Source: an uncultured Bacilli bacterium
GTDB lineage: Bacteria; Bacillota_I; Bacilli_A; RFN20; CAG-631
Assembly: GCA_947627355.1 (NCBI GenBank)
Contig: CANQVX010000008.1
Location: 17,312 to 81,311 of the forward strand
Length of the DNA: 64,000 bases
Reading direction: 5' to 3'
The notes under the pieces are model-generated. The model saw only the letters and a program-made list of their open reading frames with translations. It ran no database searches and was not told the DNA's origin. Each line of letters begins with the position of its first letter. Position 1 is the first letter of the stretch. Positions 37,573 through 45,871 of this stretch are shown one piece after another. The translations under genes and the position numbers were made by a program.

Positions 37573-38970
37573 ATGAAAAAGAAATTAGGCATCCTACTTT
37601 CTGCTTTTGTAATGATATTTGCAGTTGGATGCGATAAAAAAACAGCAGGCAGTAGTTCATCAAGCTCATCAAGCTCAATTGATACTACGCCACAAGAATG
37701 TGAATTTTGTAATAGTAAAGCAGAACCTATTACCTATCCAGAAGCTACTGCTTACACACCAACAACATTTAGTGAATCTTCTTATTCAGTAACTTTAGAT
37801 TCAACATTTGAAAATGTTGATGGTATTGATTTATATCGTGCTGAATATGAATTAACCAATGCTGCTTATGGTGAAGGACATATCACTGCTTATGTAACTG
37901 AAGTTGATCTATCTAAAATTACAATCGTTGCTGGTTCACCAAATAATTCAACAACTCAAACAACTACTGCAAAAATTGTTGACCAAGTTACTGCTTGGCA
38001 AAATGCAAATCGTAGAAAAGTTGTTTATGCAGCAACTAATGCAGATTTCTTTGGTAATAGTAAACCAGTCAACGCCTTTGTTAAAGATGGTGTTATTGTT
38101 AAATCAACTCATAATTATGATAGAAACGATTTACCTGTAAGTTCACCAATGCTATTTGGTGTCAGTGGAAATCAAGCTCAAATTGCTCCAATGACTAAAT
38201 CAACAGATAGATATACAAATGTTGACGCAAGTTTAACATATGGGGTTGAAATTTATAACTACGATTGCTCATCTTCAACAACTTATGATATTAATAAAGG
38301 TGGTTCTTTAGATGCTTCTAAATTTACTTGGATCTATAGTGCAGCTATGAAAGTTAAAAATCGTAATGTTGTTGAACTTACAGCTGATTCAAATGTTAAA
38401 AATGTTGTAAATGCAAGAGTTACAAATAAATTTTATGTTAGCGAAGAACAAACATTAACACCATCAGGAAATGTTTCTTATTTAGTTGTTCCTAACGATT
38501 TTGCTGATATTTCTTTAAATACTCAAATGACCGTTGGATTTGTTAAATCTCCTGATGGCCAATGGGATTATTATGATACAATTTTAGGTGGAAGACATTC
38601 TTTAGTTGAACAAGGTGTACTTGCTCCAACTGTTTCACAAGAATCATCAAATGGTGCTAAAAATAGAGTTCCTAGAACTGCAATTGGTATCAAAAATGAT
38701 GGAAAAGTTATGGTTGTTTCAATTGAAGATTTAGAATATGGTTCAAAAGCACCAAATAATACTGGCGTTAATTTAACTGAACTTGCTGATTTTATGCGTT
38801 ATTATGGTGCTTATAACGCAATGAATTTTGATGGAGGGGGCTCTACTCAATTACTTGTAAATGTTAATGGCGTTATGTCTGTTAAAGTTCGTTCTTCAGA
38901 TTATGGAACAGCTTATGTAAACACTAATAGCAGAAAAGTCATTAACACACTTCTAGTTGTTAGCAAATAA
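37573..38970 (+). CDS. Phosphodiester glycosidase (NAGPA-like) lipoprotein
   Basis: Lipoprotein signal with lipobox FAVGC (Cys about residue 21) and a Ser-rich linker. The body is an NAGPA domain (phosphodiester glycosidase): ADFFG (about 157), SPMLFGVSGN, RVPRTAIGIKNDGKVMVVSIED, and the closing AMNFDGGGSTQLLVN motif near residue 420. Family members cleave sugar-phosphodiester bonds, for example in uncovering enzyme or teichoic and exopolysaccharide processing. GGAGGA precedes ATG 37573. As the first gene of a nine-gene transport locus it may trim a phosphodiester-linked glycan before uptake (inference). Confidence 0.82.
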   Translation: MKKKLGILLSAFVMIFAVGCDKKTAGSSSSSSSSSIDTTPQECEFCNSKAEPITYPEATAYTPTTFSESSYSVTLDSTFENVDGIDLYRAEYELTNAAYGEGHITAYVTEVDLSKITIVAGSPNNSTTQTTTAKIVDQVTAWQNANRRKVVYAATNADFFGNSKPVNAFVKDGVIVKSTHNYDRNDLPVSSPMLFGVSGNQAQIAPMTKSTDRYTNVDASLTYGVEIYNYDCSSSTTYDINKGGSLDASKFTWIYSAAMKVKNRNVVELTADSNVKNVVNARVTNKFYVSEEQTLTPSGNVSYLVVPNDFADISLNTQMTVGFVKSPDGQWDYYDTILGGRHSLVEQGVLAPTVSQESSNGAKNRVPRTAIGIKNDGKVMVVSIEDLEYGSKAPNNTGVNLTELADFMRYYGAYNAMNFDGGGSTQLLVNVNGVMSVKVRSSDYGTAYVNTNSRKVINTLLVVSK

Positions 38971-38991
38971 CACTGAATGGAGAGCTCGAAA

Positions 38992-40770
38992 ATGAAAAAC
39001 AACAAAATTATTTTAGCATTGCCAATAATGTTAGCGATTACATCACTAACTGGTTGTGGAAGTAACAACACAAAAAAAGGCCCATCTTTAGCTGTTAATG
39101 GATGGGATCCAGTACTTGAATACAAAGGCGATATTGACTGTATGATGTATATCTATGGTCAAGCAGGAACCTATTTAGATATCGGAAACGATAAATGGAC
39201 TGCAACTGATATTATCGATGGTAGTGCAGCGTTATTCTTTGCTGCTGCTCGTGAATTTAAAAAGATTTATCCAGATATTAAAATTAATTTATATGCTAAT
39301 GATGGTCCAAATGGTAATCCATCTTACTTTGATAGTTACAATTCATATGTAAGTACTCATGGAAACCGTCCACCACACATTATGCACCACGTATCTTCAA
39401 TTCCAGCAGTTCTTGAATCTGGAATTATTGCTGATTATTCACAATACAAAGACGAATTCCCATTATATAAATATTTGAACAAAGAATTGCTTAAATATTC
39501 AAATTATGGTGGCTTCCAAGCAAGTGTTCCATTTGGCGTTTACCCTAAAGGAATCACTATAAATAGAAATTTATATGAAGGCGCTCCTTCATATGGTGAA
39601 ATGCCTGCTCCTGAAAAAGGTGAATGGACATTAGATGCTTTAGACGAAATAATTTCATCAAGACAAACATCTATTAATGGTGTAGCTGGTTTAGTTAACC
39701 TAGATATAGATATGCCTAACTTCATTATTCCTACAATTTATAAAAATTATATTGATGGAAGACCTGTTGAATTAAACACTCCAGAAGTTAGAAAAATGCT
39801 TGAACTTGAATATAAATGGAATACCAATAGTGTTTGGTTTAATCCAAATGATAGTGAAAAACTAGAAGGTCAAGAATGGCATAATTGGCAAAAAACAAAT
39901 TTAATGGTTCAAGATAGAGCCGTTGTTCAATTAGACCGTTCATTTAGTATGGGGGGGTTATCTCAACTTGCTGTAGCAGCTAGTACTGATGAACATTTTG
40001 ATATGTATCCATACCCAGGACTTACTGAAGATGATGATTTAACTCTTGGCGTTATGTTTGGTGCTTTACATTTAGGTAACCAATGTCCAGTTGATTCTAA
40101 TAAAAAAGAACAATGCACAGTTAAACAAAGACAAGCTCAAGAAGCAGCTGCTTATTTTGCAACATTTATGGTTGCCGATCCACGTTCTATTAAAGCAGCT
40201 AGTGAAATTAATTGGGCTAGAGCAGCTGATGCTGAAAACACTGAAACCGAAGGTACAACGGGTGCTTTAGTTGGTGCTACAAAGGGCTTTCCAGTTTTAA
40301 GTCGTTTAGATGAAAATGGCCAACCTTATACATTACCAGTAAGTAGTGAAGGTGTTACTGATGAATATCAAACACAACTTTCATATTTCTTTAAATGTTT
40401 CCCAACTTGGGATCCAGATGAATATGAAGACACAAATCCAAAACCTGGAATCAAGAAGATTCTAGAAATGTATGCTGATGATGATTATGTTGTATGTTCA
40501 AATAACTTCTATCCATGGCTTATTCCAAATCCAGGAACTGGTGGAACTACCGACATTTTTGGTGTATGGAATAATAGATTCTACACTGAAGCATTAGGTG
40601 ATATCAATATTGGTAGTACAACATGGGTAACTACTGTTGCAGGTTTATTAAATAACTGGCAACAAGATATCAATTCTAATACAAATATGGCATGGGAATA
40701 CATTGAAGAATGTATGAGATCATATTATAAATTACCTGCTAATTTTGATATTACTCAAAAAATCTTTTAA
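38992..40770 (+). CDS. ABC importer solute-binding lipoprotein 1
   Basis: Lipoprotein signal (lipobox SLTGC, Cys about 25), then an extracellular solute-binding family 1 fold of about 565 residues. Landmarks are AAREFKKIYPDIKINLYANDG near the N-terminus, SVPFGVYPKGITINRNLYE in the hinge region and MVQDRAVVQLDRSFSMGG. It is Trp/Tyr/Asp-rich, consistent with sugar binding. GGAGAG precedes ATG 38992. It is clearly different from the second binding protein of the locus, so the two importers may see different substrates or different ends of one polymer. Confidence 0.82.
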   Translation: MKNNKIILALPIMLAITSLTGCGSNNTKKGPSLAVNGWDPVLEYKGDIDCMMYIYGQAGTYLDIGNDKWTATDIIDGSAALFFAAAREFKKIYPDIKINLYANDGPNGNPSYFDSYNSYVSTHGNRPPHIMHHVSSIPAVLESGIIADYSQYKDEFPLYKYLNKELLKYSNYGGFQASVPFGVYPKGITINRNLYEGAPSYGEMPAPEKGEWTLDALDEIISSRQTSINGVAGLVNLDIDMPNFIIPTIYKNYIDGRPVELNTPEVRKMLELEYKWNTNSVWFNPNDSEKLEGQEWHNWQKTNLMVQDRAVVQLDRSFSMGGLSQLAVAASTDEHFDMYPYPGLTEDDDLTLGVMFGALHLGNQCPVDSNKKEQCTVKQRQAQEAAAYFATFMVADPRSIKAASEINWARAADAENTETEGTTGALVGATKGFPVLSRLDENGQPYTLPVSSEGVTDEYQTQLSYFFKCFPTWDPDEYEDTNPKPGIKKILEMYADDDYVVCSNNFYPWLIPNPGTGGTTDIFGVWNNRFYTEALGDINIGSTTWVTTVAGLLNNWQQDINSNTNMAWEYIEECMRSYYKLPANFDITQKIF

Positions 40771-40783
40771 TTAATACAACATT

Positions 40784-40816
40784 ACGAGAATGGAGATAAT
40801 TTTTTTCCATTCTCGT
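40784..40816 (+). terminator. Intercistronic hairpin between the two binding-protein genes
   Basis: ACGAGAATGGA and TCCATTCTCGT form a perfect 11-bp stem with an 11-base loop. The following GTGTTTGTCG is not a proper U-tract, so it is more likely a partial attenuator or an RNA-stabilising 3' end for the upstream binding-protein message than a full terminator. The next ribosome site starts 14 bases later. Confidence 0.6.
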
Positions 40817-40840
40817 GTTTGTCGTTTTAGGAGGAATAAG

Positions 40841-43800
40841 ATGAAACATAAAAAAGCTAAACTGACGCTCTTTGGTTTAGGGGTGATGCTTGCCTTAACA
40901 TCATGTAGCAACACAGTTAAACCATTTGATGTAAGCGTCGAAGATTTTGACCAAAGTGCAAATTATTTATTAGATCGTACTGGTGGCGATGATGATTATA
41001 TTTACCGTTATAATTCCTTAATGGAAAAATATCGTGGTAGATATGTAAGTTCAAAAAATGAAAGAGTACTATATGCAACTAATGCTAGCCATCCTCAAGA
41101 AGATATTCAAGGTGAAGCTAAAGAAAACGTTGATATTTTGCTGTCTAGAAATTTAGGTGGAGAAATTCGTTATTCCATTATTACCGATAAAGATGGTAAT
41201 CAAATTTCTAGTTTGGATACTGGGCTTTATACAATTGAAGTAGAATATTATCTACCAATTGATTTCCTTTCAGCTGGCTTAATTAGCGTTTATATCGGCA
41301 ATTCTTTACAATTTTCATCTGCTTTATCTATGCAACTTCCATTATTATATGAAGATGATGTGGAATATAAAGAAAATGGAAGTAAAGATTTTGATGGCTA
41401 TGTTAATAAATATGGTGATCAATTAGCTCCTAAAACAAAACGATATGGTACTTGGGCATCAGTCATGCTGAATACTAATATCAACGACACATCCGAAGCA
41501 GCACTTTTTGAAATTAATTCTAGTACTAGTTTCATTACTATTAGAAGTAACTCAGAAAGTACAATTTATTTACGTAAAATTAAACTAGTTCCTTATCAAC
41601 CATTAATTTCTTATGATGAATATTATAATGATGTTAATAAAACATTAGGAACTGGTACTTATAAATTAAATGCAATTGATTATGCTTATAAAAATGATAA
41701 AGCTATTCGTTTATCAACTGAAATGACAGCAACAGTTGCGCCATTTAACAACTATAAAAAGTTAATTAATGTTTTAGATGGTTGGGATGTAGCTGGTCAA
41801 ACAGCAACATGGAAACTAACAGTTGATAAAGCAGGTCTTTATCCTATTACATTACATTATTATAATGGTACAAATGAAGGACCAGTTTTTAGAACCATTG
41901 AAATAAATGGTAAAGTTCCTTTTGAAGAATTTAAAAACTATCGGTTTGAAAATACCGGTGCTGGTTATGCTAATGAAACATTATCAAAAAATGGCAAACC
42001 ATTATATTATTTCTTTGATGCTAATAAAGAATATGAATTATCAATCACTTCTGAAAAAGAACCATTTAGTGATAGTTATTATAGTCTAATGTCTATTTAT
42101 GATGATATTAATGACTTTGCAATTGAAATTAGAAAAATCACTGGTGCTACAGTTGATACTAATCGTCAATGGCGACTAACTACTATCTTTCCAGAAACTG
42201 AAGATCTTTTGAAGCATTATAAGAATGTAATTTATTATGAATATAATAGATTATCTAATCTAGTTGATGATAGTTCAATGATTCTATCATATTTTCCTAG
42301 AATGACTCAATTATTAGATGATTTCATTAAATCACCTAATAGCATTCCTAATAAGTTGGATCGTTTCTCATCTGGGGATTCATGTCTTGCTAAATTGATT
42401 GCTGATACAGCAAATCTACTTACAGCAACTAACATGACACTAGATATGATTTATTTAACAAATGATGATTCAAAGATTGCTAGAGCAAATGCTTCTGGTT
42501 GGGAAAACTTTAAAAATAGTATTAGTTCTTTATTTGATACTTTCACTTCAGATCGTTATAAAACTGAAAATGATCCAGATCAATTAAACGTTTGGGTAAA
42601 TAGATCTTTAAACTATATCGAAATCATGCAAGCTATGGCTGATAATGATTTCACTCCTAAAACTGGAATTAAAGTAAACCTACGTCAAATGCCTGGTGAA
42701 CAAAACTTAATTCTTGCTAATGCTGCTAATCAAACTCCTGACTTAGCACTTGGCGTTACCGCCGGTCTTGCTTTTGAATTTGCATTACGTGGTGATGCTT
42801 CTTATCCATTAAGTGATTTTGATGACTTCTGGGAAGTAGCAAAAAATATTCCAGCCGGTCAATTCTTATCATCATTATATCAAGATAAAATATATGGTCT
42901 TCCTGAAACATCAACCGCTCAAGTCTTATATGCTCGTTCAGATATCCTTGAAGTTATTGGTGATAACAACACTGAATTACCAATGCCTGAAGTTTGGGAT
43001 GATTTAATTAATATTCTTCCACGTTTACAAAGCTCTGGTATGAACTTCTACTATCCAGCTAGTGTTAGTACTTCTTTAAAACCATTATCTGCTACAGTTC
43101 AACTTATTTTACAAAATGGTGGAAAATTATATGCTGACGATGGTTTTTCAGTAGATTTAAGAGCTGATGAAAGTATTCGTGGTTTACAAACCTTAACTGA
43201 CTTATATACAATTTATGCTTTGCCTGCTGAAGTTGCTAACTTCTTTAACTCCTTCAGATATGGTTCTATTCCATTAGGTGTTAGTGATATTAGCATGTAT
43301 ATTTCTTTAAAATATGTTGCTCCAGAATTAGCTGGTAAATGGAAGATTGCTTTACCACCTGGAGTTAGACAAAACTGTTCAATAGCTGATGGCACATGTA
43401 AAGACTTAAATGGTGATGGTACACCAGATGATATTTCTCGTTGGTATATTTCCAATGGTTCAACCTCAATGATCTTTAATAAATCAAAGAAGATTAATGA
43501 AGCTTGGGAATTTAACAAATGGTGGATGAGTACTGATGTTCAAATTGAATATGCTGATACTTTACAATCAATTTATGGTCCATCATTCGTTTGGTTTAGT
43601 GCTAATAAAGAAGCAGCTAAAGAACTATTAGTTGATCCTGAAGTTCGTGATATCATGCTAGAAGCTCAAAAATGGATTACCGACTTACAACAATTACCTG
43701 GTCAATATATGATTCAAAGAGGTTTATCTGATATTTGGAACACTGTAGTACTTGGTAAATCTAGTAGTGGTACAGCCGCTGTTAAAATGACAGTTGCTAA

Positions 43801-43963
43801 TGCCGTGGATTTAAATAAAGTTATTATTGACCGTGAAATTAAACGTAAGATGGAAGAATTTGGCTTCTATGATACAAAAACTAATAAACCTATTAAAGAA
43901 TATAAGGTTAGAGATTATGATTGGATACTATCATGTATTCAAAACAAAAAATGTCCAGTATAG
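40841..43963 (+). CDS. Large ABC importer solute-binding lipoprotein 2 with N-terminal extension
   Basis: Lipobox ALTSC (Cys about 22). The 1040 residues are twice the usual length: an N-terminal ~560-residue region contains two beta-rich, carbohydrate-module-like segments (GLYTIEVEYYLPIDFLS...; AGLYPITLHYYNGTNEGPVFRTIEING), followed by a helical linker. The C-terminal ~450 residues form the binding-protein fold: GIKVNLRQMPGEQNLILANAANQTPDLALGV, YGLPETSTAQVLYARSDI and NKWWMSTDVQIEYADTL. It also has a short DLNGDGTPDD loop that resembles a calcium-binding repeat. AGGAGG precedes ATG 40841. It probably captures a long glycan and feeds the adjacent permeases. Confidence 0.82.
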   Translation: MKHKKAKLTLFGLGVMLALTSCSNTVKPFDVSVEDFDQSANYLLDRTGGDDDYIYRYNSLMEKYRGRYVSSKNERVLYATNASHPQEDIQGEAKENVDILLSRNLGGEIRYSIITDKDGNQISSLDTGLYTIEVEYYLPIDFLSAGLISVYIGNSLQFSSALSMQLPLLYEDDVEYKENGSKDFDGYVNKYGDQLAPKTKRYGTWASVMLNTNINDTSEAALFEINSSTSFITIRSNSESTIYLRKIKLVPYQPLISYDEYYNDVNKTLGTGTYKLNAIDYAYKNDKAIRLSTEMTATVAPFNNYKKLINVLDGWDVAGQTATWKLTVDKAGLYPITLHYYNGTNEGPVFRTIEINGKVPFEEFKNYRFENTGAGYANETLSKNGKPLYYFFDANKEYELSITSEKEPFSDSYYSLMSIYDDINDFAIEIRKITGATVDTNRQWRLTTIFPETEDLLKHYKNVIYYEYNRLSNLVDDSSMILSYFPRMTQLLDDFIKSPNSIPNKLDRFSSGDSCLAKLIADTANLLTATNMTLDMIYLTNDDSKIARANASGWENFKNSISSLFDTFTSDRYKTENDPDQLNVWVNRSLNYIEIMQAMADNDFTPKTGIKVNLRQMPGEQNLILANAANQTPDLALGVTAGLAFEFALRGDASYPLSDFDDFWEVAKNIPAGQFLSSLYQDKIYGLPETSTAQVLYARSDILEVIGDNNTELPMPEVWDDLINILPRLQSSGMNFYYPASVSTSLKPLSATVQLILQNGGKLYADDGFSVDLRADESIRGLQTLTDLYTIYALPAEVANFFNSFRYGSIPLGVSDISMYISLKYVAPELAGKWKIALPPGVRQNCSIADGTCKDLNGDGTPDDISRWYISNGSTSMIFNKSKKINEAWEFNKWWMSTDVQIEYADTLQSIYGPSFVWFSANKEAAKELLVDPEVRDIMLEAQKWITDLQQLPGQYMIQRGLSDIWNTVVLGKSSSGTAAVKMTVANAVDLNKVIIDREIKRKMEEFGFYDTKTNKPIKEYKVRDYDWILSCIQNKKCPV

Positions 43964-43979
43964 GAGGTGAATCATTGAT

Positions 43980-44981
43980 ATGAGTAATTCAAATGTAGAT
44001 GCGGCTTATAATTCAAGAGTTAGACGTAATATTCATGGCTATACTCTTAAAAAAGCCGAAAAAACTAAAAGAAAAAGTAGACATAAAAATACTGGTATTA
44101 ATGGTTCAGCTTGGGGTATCTTTTGTTTGGTATTTCCATTTGCCCTATTATTCTTTGTCTTTATCGTTGTTCCAGTATTTATGTCAGCATTATTAAGTCT
44201 TACTTACTATAATGCTATTGATACTCCTAGATTTGTAGGAATTCAAAACTACATTGATATGTTTACAAGAGACCGTGAATTTATGATGTATGTTATTCCA
44301 CAAACCTTAAAATTTGCAATTATTGTAGGTCCAGGTGGTTATATTCTATCGTTTATTATTGCTTGGATGTTAGCTCAACTTCCTCGTGGTATTAGAACCG
44401 TACTTGCTTTAATTGTTTATACACCATCTCTTGCTGGTGGTGTCTTCATCGGTGTCATTTGGAAATCATTTTTCTCCGGTGACCAATTCGGTTATTTGAA
44501 TGCTATTTTGATGAATCTAGGTATCATTAAAGCACCAATTGCTTGGCTTACCAATCCACAATATTTGTTAAGCATTACAATATTTGTTGCATTGTGGTCT
44601 TCATTTGGTATCGGATTTTTATCAATCCTTGCATCACTTTGTAATTTGGACCAAGAATTATTTGAAGCCGCACATATTGATGGCATTAAGAATCGTTTCC
44701 AAGAAACAATTTATGTAACGATTCCTCAAATGAAAGGATCAATGTTCTTTAGTGCGATTATGTCAATTACTGGAGCTATGAGTGCTGGTACATTAGCCGT
44801 TGACTTATCAGGATCTAACCCAACTCCACAAAACTCAGCTCAAACAATTCTAGCCCACATGAACGACTATGCATTTATTAGAAATGAACTTGGTTATGCA
44901 TCCGCAATGTCAGTTGTCTTATTGTTATTTGTACTTGTCTTTTCAAAGATTGCATCCAAGTTATTTGCTGAAAAGGATTAA
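43980..44981 (+). CDS. Sugar ABC transporter permease 1 (MalF type)
   Basis: A 333-residue inner-membrane permease. A basic N-terminal tail (about 40 residues, K/R-rich) leads to six helices. The EAA loop that contacts the ATPase is EAAHIDGIKNRFQETIYVTIPQM (about 228-250). AGGAGGTGA precedes the ATG. It pairs with the next gene product. No ATPase gene is in the locus, so a shared MsmX-like ATPase is needed. Confidence 0.9.
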   Translation: MSNSNVDAAYNSRVRRNIHGYTLKKAEKTKRKSRHKNTGINGSAWGIFCLVFPFALLFFVFIVVPVFMSALLSLTYYNAIDTPRFVGIQNYIDMFTRDREFMMYVIPQTLKFAIIVGPGGYILSFIIAWMLAQLPRGIRTVLALIVYTPSLAGGVFIGVIWKSFFSGDQFGYLNAILMNLGIIKAPIAWLTNPQYLLSITIFVALWSSFGIGFLSILASLCNLDQELFEAAHIDGIKNRFQETIYVTIPQMKGSMFFSAIMSITGAMSAGTLAVDLSGSNPTPQNSAQTILAHMNDYAFIRNELGYASAMSVVLLLFVLVFSKIASKLFAEKD

Positions 44982-44998
44982 AGGAGGGATAGAAAGAT

Positions 44999-45871
44999 AT
45001 GGCAAAATTTCAAGTCACTCAGCTAAATCCTAAAAGATTTCAAGCGAGTCAAATCAAATTCTTAGTTATTCTCCTTTTAATTTGTACAGTTATGATTCTT
45101 CCAATTATTTATATTGTTAACCAAGCATTTAAACCATTGGATGAATTATTCTACTTCCCACCTCAACTATTTGTTAAAAATCCAACGATTTCTAACTTTA
45201 CTGAGTTAGGAAGACTTGCAAGAACTACTGGACTTCCTTGGATTAGATATTTATTAAACTCACTAATCATCTCAGTAGTTTATGTTATTGGCGTTATATT
45301 TATTACTGTTTTAGCAGCTTATGCAATTTCTAAAAAAGAATTCCGTTTCAAAAAGGTATTGTTTAAAGTTAACCAATTAGCCTTAATGTTTGTTGCTGTA
45401 GCTGTTGCAGTTCCTAATTATTTAATTATTTCTTATTTAGGTTTAATGGATACTTTCTGGGTACACATTATTCCTTCACTAGCAGTTCCTGTTTATCTAT
45501 TCTTATTAAAACAAAACATGGACGATGGAATTCCTAAAGAAATTCTAGAATCTGCTAAATTAGATGGCGCTAATGATTTACAAGTCATCTTAAAATTCGT
45601 TGTTCCTCTAGTTAAGCCAGCAATCGCCACTATTGCTATCTTAGCTTTCCAAAGCATTTGGAATTCAGGAGGCGCAAGTTTAATTTATCTAACAAGTGAA
45701 AGCTTAAAGACATTACCTTATTATTTAGGTTTGCTTCAAGCTTCAGCCGGAATTAAGGCTACTGGAGTTGCTGCAGCATCATCTCTAATAATCTTCGTTC
45801 CTAATCTAATTATCTTTATTGCAATGCAATCAAGAGTTATGAATACTATGGCAAGGTCAGGTATCAAATAA
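44999..45871 (+). CDS. Sugar ABC transporter permease 1 (MalG type)
   Basis: A 290-residue permease with six helices and the EAA loop ESAKLDGANDLQVILKFVVPLVKP (about 182-205). It ends MARSGIK, similar to other MalG-type partners. AGGAGGG precedes the ATG. It abuts the next gene (stop and start overlap TAATG-style), so the two are coupled. Confidence 0.9.
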   Translation: MAKFQVTQLNPKRFQASQIKFLVILLLICTVMILPIIYIVNQAFKPLDELFYFPPQLFVKNPTISNFTELGRLARTTGLPWIRYLLNSLIISVVYVIGVIFITVLAAYAISKKEFRFKKVLFKVNQLALMFVAVAVAVPNYLIISYLGLMDTFWVHIIPSLAVPVYLFLLKQNMDDGIPKEILESAKLDGANDLQVILKFVVPLVKPAIATIAILAFQSIWNSGGASLIYLTSESLKTLPYYLGLLQASAGIKATGVAAASSLIIFVPNLIIFIAMQSRVMNTMARSGIK

